From assembly GCA_020725805.1 (NCBI GenBank), contig DYEF01000061.1, positions 1 through 15,398 on the forward strand: DNA of 15,398 nt, read 5' to 3'. Below are positions 1 through 7,069 of this stretch, in pieces. Position numbers and translations under genes: made by a program. Every line of letters starts with the position of its first letter. Within the stretch, counting starts at the first letter, position 1. The stretch is from Bdellovibrio sp. (GTDB taxonomy: Bacteria; Myxococcota; SpSt-1050). A model generated the notes under the pieces. It searched no databases, was not told the origin of the DNA, and saw only the letters and a program-made list of their open reading frames with translations.

Positions 1-2
1 GG

Positions 3-116
3 GACGGATTATCTGAAGTACTTAAAATCATTATGAAAAGGATAAAGCAGATGCTTAGTAAAGAGAAAAAAGTGAATAAAAACCAGCTAAGATTTAGTTT
101 TGCGGAGGATGTATGA
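3..116 (+). CDS. possible C-terminal end of an upstream gene (partial)
   Basis: A reading frame enters from the left edge and stays open for 37 codons to a TGA at 114-116. The encoded tail is strongly basic (residues like MKRIKQMLSKEKKVNKNQ) and ends SFAEDV. No family can be recognised from so short a piece. An open stretch of this length can occur by chance, so this is a weak call. A GGAGG at 104-108 and an ATG at 113 overlap its stop codon. Confidence 0.3.
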   Translation, partial: DGLSEVLKIIMKRIKQMLSKEKKVNKNQLRFSFAEDV

Positions 117-157
117 AAAATTTTGGGGTATTTCCAGATAAACATAATTTCTTATCC

Positions 158-186
158 TTGACATTCTGCAAGATTGAAATTAATAT
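158..186 (+). promoter_or_regulatory. sigma70-type promoter of tRNA-Leu and the downstream operon
   Basis: A perfect -35 box TTGACA lies at 158-163. A 17-nt spacer follows, then a near-consensus -10 box TAATAT at 181-186. Transcription should start near 193, about 8 nt before the mature tRNA 5' end at 201. No other promoter-like sequence is visible before the first protein gene at 306, so this promoter probably drives the tRNA and the parvulin-pdxA-uvrA genes together. Confidence 0.85.
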
Positions 187-200
187 CAGCCCGCTTTTAC

Positions 201-284
201 GGGCGAGTGGCGGAACGGCAGACGCGCCAGACTCAAAATCTGGTGAGGTATCCCCTTGTGAGGGTTCAAGTCCCTCCTCGCCCA
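201..284 (+). tRNA. tRNA-Leu(CAA)
   Basis: The acceptor strand GGGCGAG (201-207) pairs perfectly with CTCGCCC (277-283), with discriminator A at 284. The anticodon stem CCAGA/TCTGG (227-231 and 239-243) closes the loop CTCAAAA, placing anticodon CAA at 234-236. A long variable arm (about 244-259) and the T arm GAGGG-TTCAAGT-CCCTC (260-276) are typical of class II tRNA-Leu. The 3' CCA is not encoded, so it must be added by CCA-adding enzyme. The tRNA ends only 21 nt before the start codon of the next gene, and the intervening sequence carries that gene's ribosome binding site. Confidence 0.97.
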
Positions 285-305
285 TTGATTTTCAGGAGGT
301 GCGCG

Positions 306-1286
306 ATGAAAAAATTATTTCTTTTTCTGACTGCTGTAATCATTTTTGTGGCCTGCCAGACCGGCATTGATTCATCTAAGGCATCAAAGGGTGAACCTAT
401 TGCCAAAATAGGCAACAGCAAAATCACGGTTGACGAGTTCCAGAACAGAATAAACAAGCAGAATCCGTTTCTGCGTGCAAGATATTCAGACAGGGAAAAA
501 CTGAAGGAATATCTCAACAATCTGGTCAGACAGGAAGTCCTCTTCATGGAGGCTCAGAAACTCGGATTCGACAAGGACCCCGACGTAGTTGACAGAATGA
601 AATCTGATTCCATCTCAAAGATGATCGCGAAGGAATTCGACGAGAAGAAGAAACAGGAACTTGTGTCTGAAGAAGATATAAAGAAGCACTACGAACAGAA
701 TATTACTGACTACAACAAACCCGAGGCTGTATATGTAAGGGCTTTCTTCGTAAAGGCGCCCGAAGGCAGCAAGGACCGTGCCGCAAAGAAGAAAGAGGCA
801 GAAAAATATCTCAAGGACATTATTGCACACAAGGACGACGACACATACTTTTTCAATCTCGTAAAGTCAAAGTCAGATGACGACGAAATCAAGGCCAGAG
901 GCGGGGAACTTGCATATCTTTCAAGAGAGGAGCTTGCAAACAAATACGGAAAGGAATTTGCAGATGCGGCATTCTCCCTTGCATCGATAAATGATATAAC
1001 ACCACAGCCGGTAGAAACAAAGGATGGTTTTTTCATAATAAAGCTCCGCGGGAAAAGACAGGCAATAAACAGAACCCTCGACGAGGTAAAAGAGACTATT
1101 AGAATGAAGCTCTACAGCGAAAAGAGACAGAAGGCGCTCGAGGAATGGGTTGATTCACTCAAGAAGAAGTATAATGTCAGCATCCTTGAAGAGAATCTCA
1201 ACAAGATTCAGATTGAAGTTCCTCCGTCAGGTGAGGCTTCAAAGGGGCCGATACCTGTTCAGATGAAACCGCCTGTAAAAAAATAG
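306..1286 (+). CDS. parvulin-type (SurA/PrsA-like) periplasmic lipoprotein chaperone, copy 1
   Basis: A 326-residue exported protein. The ATG at 306 is chosen because AGGAGGT (294-300) sits just upstream and because it opens a lipoprotein signal: charged MKK, a hydrophobic core, and lipobox FVAC with Cys17. Glutamine at +2 fits outer-membrane sorting by the E. coli rule. Any longer start would read through the tRNA. Residues 30-135 resemble the helical SurA N-domain (QNRINKQNPFLRARY, LNNLVRQEVLF). A PpiC-type rotamase domain spans about 140-250, ending in FADAAFSL and DGFFIIKL. The two histidines typical of active parvulins are absent (AFF at 146-148; GFFI at 241-244), so a foldase/holdase role for outer-membrane proteins is more likely than prolyl isomerisation. 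The tail (300-326) is proline-rich. It heads a three-gene parvulin array. Confidence 0.88.
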   Translation: MKKLFLFLTAVIIFVACQTGIDSSKASKGEPIAKIGNSKITVDEFQNRINKQNPFLRARYSDREKLKEYLNNLVRQEVLFMEAQKLGFDKDPDVVDRMKSDSISKMIAKEFDEKKKQELVSEEDIKKHYEQNITDYNKPEAVYVRAFFVKAPEGSKDRAAKKKEAEKYLKDIIAHKDDDTYFFNLVKSKSDDDEIKARGGELAYLSREELANKYGKEFADAAFSLASINDITPQPVETKDGFFIIKLRGKRQAINRTLDEVKETIRMKLYSEKRQKALEEWVDSLKKKYNVSILEENLNKIQIEVPPSGEASKGPIPVQMKPPVKK

Positions 1287-2252
1287 ATGTCCTTTAATAA
1301 AGAGAAAATCAAAACCGGATTTGCTACGGTACTACTGTTTTTAATGAGCCTTCCGGGGCTATACTGTGTAAAAGAGGAGAAGAAGGAGAAGGAAGACTAC
1401 CTTTTTATGATAGATGACAAAGAATATTATCTCTCGTCCGTTCTCTTCGATTACAACAGGATGAAGTCGGCATCCGACACAGCAGAGACCAGACATAGTC
1501 TCGACAGCAAGATCGTAAGACAGAACTTCATAATCCAGTTCATAAACGAGGAGCTCCTTTATCAGGAAGCAAAGAAGAGAGGCATAAAGGCAGATAATCC
1601 GGAGATTGAGGCGGAACTTTTAGAGATGAAGGAAGGACATACAGATATGACATTCGGAACATATCTGTCATCTATGATGCTTACGGAGGCAATCCTTAAG
1701 GAAAAGATTGAAAGACGCATCGTAACAGAGAAGCTGATAAACGCCCTGACAAAGGATATCAACATAACAGATGATGAACTAAAGGAATATTTTGATTCAC
1801 ACAAAGACGAATTCAGAGAGAGCGCCCGGTGCAGGATGAAACAGATTGTCATAAAGACACGTGACGAGGCACAGAATATAATTTCACAATTAAAGAAGGG
1901 TGCATCATTTGAGGAACTGGCACAGCTCTACTCGGAATCGCCTGAAAAGAAAAACGGCGGAGACCTCGGATTTTTGCCCGAGGATTCAATCGATGAGTTT
2001 TTTACAAGGGAGTGCAGAAAACTAAAGGAAGGTGAAATCTCGCAGATAATCGAATCATCCGAGGGATACAGAATATACAAAATGGTAAAGCGTACACCGG
2101 AGAAGGAACTTTCCTTTGAGGATATAAAGAAAAAGATCTATATAAAACTGCTGGATGACTACCGGGAGAGAGAGAAAAACAGCCTTCTCAGAAAGCTTAG
2201 AACAGAGCACCGGATTACTATCAACGAACAGATGCTCGAAAAACTTAACTGA
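1287..2252 (+). CDS. parvulin-type (SurA-like) periplasmic protein, copy 2
   Basis: A 321-residue exported protein whose ATG abuts the TAG of the preceding gene with no gap. No clear Shine-Dalgarno sequence is visible, so translation is probably coupled. The N-terminus has basic residues and a hydrophobic segment (about 11-26) ending at Cys27. The residue before that Cys is Tyr (GLYC), which is a poor lipobox, so either lipidation or ordinary signal-peptidase cleavage is possible. A helical SurA-like N-domain (about 50-175) precedes a well-preserved parvulin fold (about 180-268) with ASFEELAQLYSES, GGDLGFL and EGEISQII. The catalytic histidines are replaced (KQIVI at 185-189; EGYRIYK at 259-265), which suggests a chaperone without isomerase activity. 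The C-terminus LRKLRTEHRITI resembles the tails of its two neighbours, pointing to tandem duplication. Confidence 0.85.
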   Translation: MSFNKEKIKTGFATVLLFLMSLPGLYCVKEEKKEKEDYLFMIDDKEYYLSSVLFDYNRMKSASDTAETRHSLDSKIVRQNFIIQFINEELLYQEAKKRGIKADNPEIEAELLEMKEGHTDMTFGTYLSSMMLTEAILKEKIERRIVTEKLINALTKDINITDDELKEYFDSHKDEFRESARCRMKQIVIKTRDEAQNIISQLKKGASFEELAQLYSESPEKKNGGDLGFLPEDSIDEFFTRECRKLKEGEISQIIESSEGYRIYKMVKRTPEKELSFEDIKKKIYIKLLDDYREREKNSLLRKLRTEHRITINEQMLEKLN

Positions 2253-2261
2253 GGTACTTTT

Positions 2262-3200
2262 ATGCTTACAAATCCGATTTTGATAATTGCCCTGCTCATC
2301 TCCGCTGACGGAATAATGGTCGACAGGATTGCTGCGAGAATCGAGAATGAGATAATAATGCTCTCTGACCTTGCAGGTAAAGTTGAGATAATGACGGGCA
2401 ACAAGGTGGAATATACCGAGAGTGACCCGAAGGTCTCAAAGTTTTATATGAACGTCCTAAGCGAACTTATCGAAGACAAGATTATACAGATGGAACTCAG
2501 AAAGATGGGACAGGATGTAACAGAGTCGGAACTCAAGGCCACTATAGATGACATCAGAAAACAGAGAGGATTTTCTGAAGAGGATTTCGTAAAACTTCTG
2601 GCAAAGGAAGGACTTTCATACGAACAGTATAAAGACGAGATGAGAAGACAGGTAAGAAAGAATAAATTTATAGCCATCAGAATCCGTCAGAGGGTCAAAA
2701 TTACGGACGAGGACGCAAAACTCTTTTACAATCAGGAATTCGGCTCCGGTAAGCTTAACAAAGACTATGATATCTCAATGATATTCATATCGACACTGAA
2801 AGACAAGTCCTCCGACAAGAAATCCCTCGAGAAGGCCGATGAGCTGAAAAAGGAGATATCAGAGGGCAAGGATTTTGCCGAACTTGCCAGAAAATACTCC
2901 GACGACCCTTCGGCCCCTTCGGGAGGACACATAGGCAAAATCTCAAAGGGCGATATGAGAGACGAATTCGAAAAGACCATTTTCAGTCTCAAGGAGGGCG
3001 AAGTATCACAGATACTGAAATTCCCCGAAGGTTATTACGTGTTCAGGGTCAATAAGATTCTTGATGCCGACATAAAAGGATTTGACGAAGCAAAGGAGGA
3101 CATCAAAAGAATGCTCTTCGAAAAGGAGATAATGAAACAATACTCATATGTCATTGATTCACTGAAGAAGAAATATACAATATATATCAATCTGAAATAG
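2262..3200 (+). CDS. SurA-like periplasmic chaperone with one parvulin domain, copy 3
   Basis: A 312-residue protein. GAGG at 2251-2254, overlapping the upstream TGA, gives a 7-nt spacing to the ATG. The signal sequence (about 1-18) is short and lacks the usual positive charge. It runs straight into VDRIAARIENEIIMLSDL, a near-textbook start of a mature SurA N-domain. The single parvulin domain (about 168-266) has DFAELARKYSDDPSAPSGG, EFEKTIFSLKEGEVSQIL and EGYYVFRV. E. coli SurA has 428 residues and two such domains, so this is a shorter version. Both catalytic histidine positions are substituted (Met173, Tyr259 region). It directly precedes pdxA, the same adjacency as surA-pdxA in E. coli, which supports this copy being the SurA counterpart. 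The tail DSLKKKYTIYI matches copy 1 (DSLKKKYNVSI). Confidence 0.88.
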   Translation: MLTNPILIIALLISADGIMVDRIAARIENEIIMLSDLAGKVEIMTGNKVEYTESDPKVSKFYMNVLSELIEDKIIQMELRKMGQDVTESELKATIDDIRKQRGFSEEDFVKLLAKEGLSYEQYKDEMRRQVRKNKFIAIRIRQRVKITDEDAKLFYNQEFGSGKLNKDYDISMIFISTLKDKSSDKKSLEKADELKKEISEGKDFAELARKYSDDPSAPSGGHIGKISKGDMRDEFEKTIFSLKEGEVSQILKFPEGYYVFRVNKILDADIKGFDEAKEDIKRMLFEKEIMKQYSYVIDSLKKKYTIYINLK

Positions 3201-3216
3201 AACCGGAGAAAAAGAT

Positions 3217-4218
3217 ATGTCATCAATTATCGGCGTTACTATGGGACACCCTTCCGGAGTAGGACCGGAAATACTTATACGCTCTGCCGTAAAATTTATC
3301 CGCAGGACCAGAAATGTCAGCATTCTGATATTCGGGAATAAACGGGTTCTTGATTTCTACTCTTCCATTCTTGAGGAAGGCAGGGAATTTTCGGAAATGC
3401 TCAGGTCACAGAGAATAGGCATATCCGATATCGGCAATCTGAAAGAGGATGATTTCCAGCCGGGAATCCCGTCCGAACAGGGCAATATTGCACAGATAGA
3501 ATTTATAAAGGAGGCAACAAGGAGCATCGGTACCCATAAGCTATCTGCCATAGTTACAATGCCGATATCCAAACTCGGACTCTTAAGAGAGGGGATTGAG
3601 ATTCCGGGGCACACAGACCTGTTCAAGAAACTATTCAACGTCAGTTTTGTCCAGATGCTCTTTCATATGAAGGGAAGACCGCTCATTGCCCTCAACACAA
3701 CACATATCCCGCTCTCACAGGTCCCGAAAGCTCTGAGCAGGGAAAACATTCTGAAAAACCTTCGTATGCTCGACTTTGCAATGAGAAATCTCTTCGGAAT
3801 CAGAGAAGTAGCAATTGCTGTCTGCGGATTGAATCCTCACGCCGGAGAAGGCGGACTTCTCGGAAAAGAGGAGAAGGAGATAATTGCCCCTGCCGTAGAT
3901 GCTGCACGAAGTGAAAACATAAATGCAAATGGTCCGTTTGCTTCAGACTCGGTATTTTACAGGGCTTTTAACGGGAGATATAATGCCGTACTGGCAATGT
4001 ATCACGACCAGGCACTAATCCCGGTCAAATTATTCGGTATCTCAAAATCGGTCAATATTACACTTGGTCTGCCTGTAATAAGGACATCACCTGCCCACGG
4101 TACGGCATTTGAGGTGGCAGGAAAAAGCCAGGCCGAGTCAGAAGGAGCATTTCGTGCCCTCGAAACGGCCTATAGAATATCCAGAAGATTTTCCGGAAAT
4201 ATCGTATGGAATACCTGA
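3217..4218 (+). CDS. pdxA: 4-hydroxythreonine-4-phosphate dehydrogenase PdxA
   Basis: PdxA oxidises 4-phosphohydroxy-L-threonine with NAD+. The product decarboxylates and is joined to deoxyxylulose phosphate by PdxJ in pyridoxal-phosphate synthesis. The 333-residue length matches the family (E. coli 329). Hallmarks are TMGHPSGVGPE (8-18), PGHTDLF (130-136) and the three metal-binding histidines His163 (NTTHIPL), His208 (GLNPHAGEGG) and His263 (YHDQALIPVK), spaced as in E. coli His166/211/266. RTSPAHGTAFEVAG (289-302) is the conserved C-terminal signature. The protein is cytoplasmic and no residue appears to be missing. GGAGAAAAAGAT precedes the ATG. Its last 13 nt overlap the start of uvrA, so the two are translationally linked. 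A role in the DAPAL branch of B6 synthesis implies pdxJ elsewhere in the genome. Confidence 0.97.
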   Translation: MSSIIGVTMGHPSGVGPEILIRSAVKFIRRTRNVSILIFGNKRVLDFYSSILEEGREFSEMLRSQRIGISDIGNLKEDDFQPGIPSEQGNIAQIEFIKEATRSIGTHKLSAIVTMPISKLGLLREGIEIPGHTDLFKKLFNVSFVQMLFHMKGRPLIALNTTHIPLSQVPKALSRENILKNLRMLDFAMRNLFGIREVAIAVCGLNPHAGEGGLLGKEEKEIIAPAVDAARSENINANGPFASDSVFYRAFNGRYNAVLAMYHDQALIPVKLFGISKSVNITLGLPVIRTSPAHGTAFEVAGKSQAESEGAFRALETAYRISRRFSGNIVWNT

Positions 4219-6980
4219 AAATCAGAGGCGCACGGGAACATAACCTGAAAAATATCGACCTCTCATTTGAAAAGAACAGACTTGTAGTAATAACCGGGGT
4301 ATCCGGCTCAGGCAAATCTTCGCTTGCTTTCGATACAATATATGCCGAGGGTCAGCGCAGATACATAGAATCACTCTCAGCCTACGCAAGACAGTTTCTG
4401 GAGAAACTGAAAAAACCCGATGTAGACTTTATCGAAGGCCTCTCCCCTGCCATATCCATAGAACAGAGAACGCTCAGCCACAACCCCCGTTCGACCGTAG
4501 GAACCGTAACAGAGATCTACGATTATATGCGTCTGCTTTATGCAGCAATAGGAAAGGTACACTGCCATATCTGCGGAAGGGAGATATCACGTCAGACAGT
4601 TCAGGAGATAACAGATCAGATATTTAAGATTGCTGACGGCAAACTGATTGTAATATACGCCCCGGTAGTTACCGGTCAGAAAGGTGAATACAAAAAAGAG
4701 ATAAACGCATATAAAAAGAGCGGATTTTCGAGTATAAGGATAGACGGTGTCCTTTATGATCTGGACGAGAAGATAGAGATAGACAGGAACAGAAAACACG
4801 ATATCGATGTCCGTATAGACAGAATAATGGTTACCCCTGATGAAAAGGGCAGAATCACCGACTCTGTGGAGACCGCACTCAAACTCACAAAAGGCCTCGT
4901 AAAAGTAGAGGCAGAGGAGATAAATCTCTCAAAGATATTCTCCGAGAGATACGCCTGCATAAACTGCGGGATATCGCTCCCCGAGCTTAAACCCGCACTC
5001 TTTTCGTTCAATAATCCGAAAAGTGCCTGCACACACTGCACAGGTATCGGTAATCTTTATTACTTCGACCCCGACAAAATCATACCTGACCAGCAATTAT
5101 CTGTAAGAGAAGGGGCATTTGCGGCATTTTCACAGATGCACACATTCTTTCTGGACGAGATATATACAGCCCTTCGGCTGCTGAGAATCAGTCCCGACAC
5201 ACCTTTCAGAAAACTTCCTGACAGGGTCAAAAGAATCCTGATGTACGGCAACAACGAAGAGGACCCTATCTACTTCGAGGGAGCAATCCCGTTTCTCGAG
5301 AGGAGATACAAAGAGACCGAATCAAATACGGTCAAGGAATATCTTGAGAAATTTATAAGTTACAGACCCTGTCCCAGATGCAACGGCAAAAGGCTCAGAC
5401 CCGAATATCTCAGCGTATATATCAGCGGGAAAAATATAATCGATGTAACCGAACTCTCCATAGATAACACCATTGCATTCTTCTCGAATCTTTCACTCTC
5501 GAAGAGGGAGAGTGAAATAGCGGGTATCGTTCTCAGGGAAATAAAGGAGCGGCTCTCATTTCTGAAAGACGTAGGTCTCGGTTATCTCACATTGTCCCGG
5601 ACATCCTCCACACTTTCAGGAGGGGAATACCAGAGGATAAGACTTGCGACACAGATCGGAACAGCTCTCTCAGGTGTCATATACGTACTCGACGAACCAT
5701 CTATAGGTCTGCACCAGAGAGACAATATCCGCCTTATAAAGACCCTAAACAGCCTCCGGGACATCGGCAACACAGTCATAGTAGTGGAACACGATGAGGC
5801 AACTATCAGGAGTGCAGATATTGTGATAGATATGGGCCCGGGTGCAGGAGAACACGGAGGATACGTTGTCGCAAACGGGACGGTCGACGAACTTCTGCAA
5901 AACAAGGAATCCGTAACGGCGCGCTTTCTGAGGGGAGAGGAGAGAATAGAGATTCAGGAGAAGAGGAGAAAGGGGAAGGAGTTTCTCATCCTGTCGGGTG
6001 CAACCGGCAACAACCTGAAAGATATCGAGGTCAGGATTCCTCTCGGTACACTGACTGTCATCACCGGAGTTTCGGGTTCAGGGAAGAGCACACTGATTAT
6101 GGATACCCTCTATCCTGCTCTGATGAACAGACTTGGCATCTCGAACCGCAGCGGATTACCATACAAGAACATAAAAGGATATGATAATATTTCGCGGATA
6201 ATCCAGATCGACCAGTCCCCGATCGGAAGGACACCCCGAAGCAATGCAGCGACATACACAGGTCTATTTACTCCGATAAGAGAACTCTTTGCAATGACAG
6301 TTGAGGCAAAATCCCGAGGGTATAAGGCGGGGAGATTCAGTTTCAATGTCAAGGGAGGCAGATGCGAGGTATGTGAGGGAGCAGGACTGATTTCGGTAGA
6401 GATGCAGTTTCTGCCCGATGTATATGTAACCTGTGATGAATGCGGAGGGCTGAGATATAACAGGGAGACACTCGAAATCACATATAAAGGAAAGACCATA
6501 GCCGATATCCTGAATATGCCGGTATCGGAGGCGCTCGGATTCTTTGAAAACCACAGAAGGATATCGAGGATACTCAGAACACTGGATGATGTCGGTTTAG
6601 GATATCTCAAGACAGGTCTGCCTGCCACAAACCTTTCCGGAGGTGAGGCACAGAGAATAAAACTTGCCACAGAACTCGGCAAACGGCACGACACATCGAC
6701 CCTGTACATAATGGACGAACCGACAACAGGTCTGCACTTTGCAGACATCAAAAAACTTATGAATGTAATCCAGAGACTGGTAGACGCTGGAAATACATTT
6801 GTAATCATAGAGCACAATCTGGATGTAATAAAATGTGCCGACTACATAATAGACCTCGGTCCCGAAGGGGGAGATGAGGGCGGCTATATAGTTGCTCAGG
6901 GAACTCCGGAGGAGATAATCAAATCAGATAAATCCTATACAGCAAAGTTTCTGAAACCTGTACTGCTCTCAAACAGATAA
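4206..6980 (+). CDS. uvrA: UvrABC excinuclease subunit A
   Basis: UvrA is the DNA-damage sensor of nucleotide excision repair; as a dimer it loads UvrB at lesions. The 924 residues fit the family (E. coli 940). Two ABC ATPase cassettes are intact: Walker A GVSGSGKSS (31-39) and GVSGSGKST (621-629), signatures LSGGEYQR (470-477) and LSGGEAQR (810-817), and Walker B segments ending VLDEP (494-498) and IMDEP (835-839). Zinc-binding cysteines are C251/C254 with C275/C278, and C720/C723 with C743/C746; the latter has the family's 19-residue spacing. Extra CxxC pairs lie at 120-123 and 389-392. The ATG at 4206 opens the canonical MEYLKIRGAREHNLKNI start and lies 13 nt inside pdxA. No SOS-type box is seen nearby, so expression probably follows the operon promoter. 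No strong terminator follows. Confidence 0.98.
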   Translation: MEYLKIRGAREHNLKNIDLSFEKNRLVVITGVSGSGKSSLAFDTIYAEGQRRYIESLSAYARQFLEKLKKPDVDFIEGLSPAISIEQRTLSHNPRSTVGTVTEIYDYMRLLYAAIGKVHCHICGREISRQTVQEITDQIFKIADGKLIVIYAPVVTGQKGEYKKEINAYKKSGFSSIRIDGVLYDLDEKIEIDRNRKHDIDVRIDRIMVTPDEKGRITDSVETALKLTKGLVKVEAEEINLSKIFSERYACINCGISLPELKPALFSFNNPKSACTHCTGIGNLYYFDPDKIIPDQQLSVREGAFAAFSQMHTFFLDEIYTALRLLRISPDTPFRKLPDRVKRILMYGNNEEDPIYFEGAIPFLERRYKETESNTVKEYLEKFISYRPCPRCNGKRLRPEYLSVYISGKNIIDVTELSIDNTIAFFSNLSLSKRESEIAGIVLREIKERLSFLKDVGLGYLTLSRTSSTLSGGEYQRIRLATQIGTALSGVIYVLDEPSIGLHQRDNIRLIKTLNSLRDIGNTVIVVEHDEATIRSADIVIDMGPGAGEHGGYVVANGTVDELLQNKESVTARFLRGEERIEIQEKRRKGKEFLILSGATGNNLKDIEVRIPLGTLTVITGVSGSGKSTLIMDTLYPALMNRLGISNRSGLPYKNIKGYDNISRIIQIDQSPIGRTPRSNAATYTGLFTPIRELFAMTVEAKSRGYKAGRFSFNVKGGRCEVCEGAGLISVEMQFLPDVYVTCDECGGLRYNRETLEITYKGKTIADILNMPVSEALGFFENHRRISRILRTLDDVGLGYLKTGLPATNLSGGEAQRIKLATELGKRHDTSTLYIMDEPTTGLHFADIKKLMNVIQRLVDAGNTFVIIEHNLDVIKCADYIIDLGPEGGDEGGYIVAQGTPEEIIKSDKSYTAKFLKPVLLSNR

Positions 6981-7036
6981 GAATTTCAAACAATCTGTTA
7001 ATGTACCTTCCTGATGATTAATTTCCGGCTGAAAAA

Positions 7037-7069
7037 TCCAAAAAGAGAGAACATACTATTCAGAATAGT
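7037..7069 (-). terminator. weak terminator-like hairpin at the 3' end of the cysteine-rich lipoprotein gene
   Basis: ACTATTC (7055-7061) and GAATAGT (7063-7069) form a perfect 7-bp inverted repeat around one base and include the stop codon of the minus-strand gene. On the minus strand it is followed by pyrimidine-rich sequence with T5 runs (about 7031-7045). The stem is A/T-rich and the T tract is interrupted, so termination would be inefficient at best. Confidence 0.25.

Noticed and set aside
174-305. N-terminal extension of the first parvulin gene back to 174
   Set aside because: The extension would translate the tRNA; the ATG at 306 has AGGAGGT and opens a proper lipoprotein signal peptide.
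113-370. An 85-codon plus-strand frame with a good ribosome binding site
   Set aside because: It reads through the tRNA promoter and the whole tRNA-Leu into the first lipoprotein gene in a different frame, so it cannot be a conserved gene as it stands.
6110-6817. A 235-codon minus-strand frame inside uvrA
   Set aside because: It covers the second, fully conserved UvrA ATPase cassette and is a shadow of it; composition is serine/leucine-rich as expected for antisense.
6972-6999. AACAGAT/ATCTGTT hairpin at the uvrA stop as a terminator
   Set aside because: The 14-nt loop is large, the stem is weak, it includes the stop codon and no T run follows.
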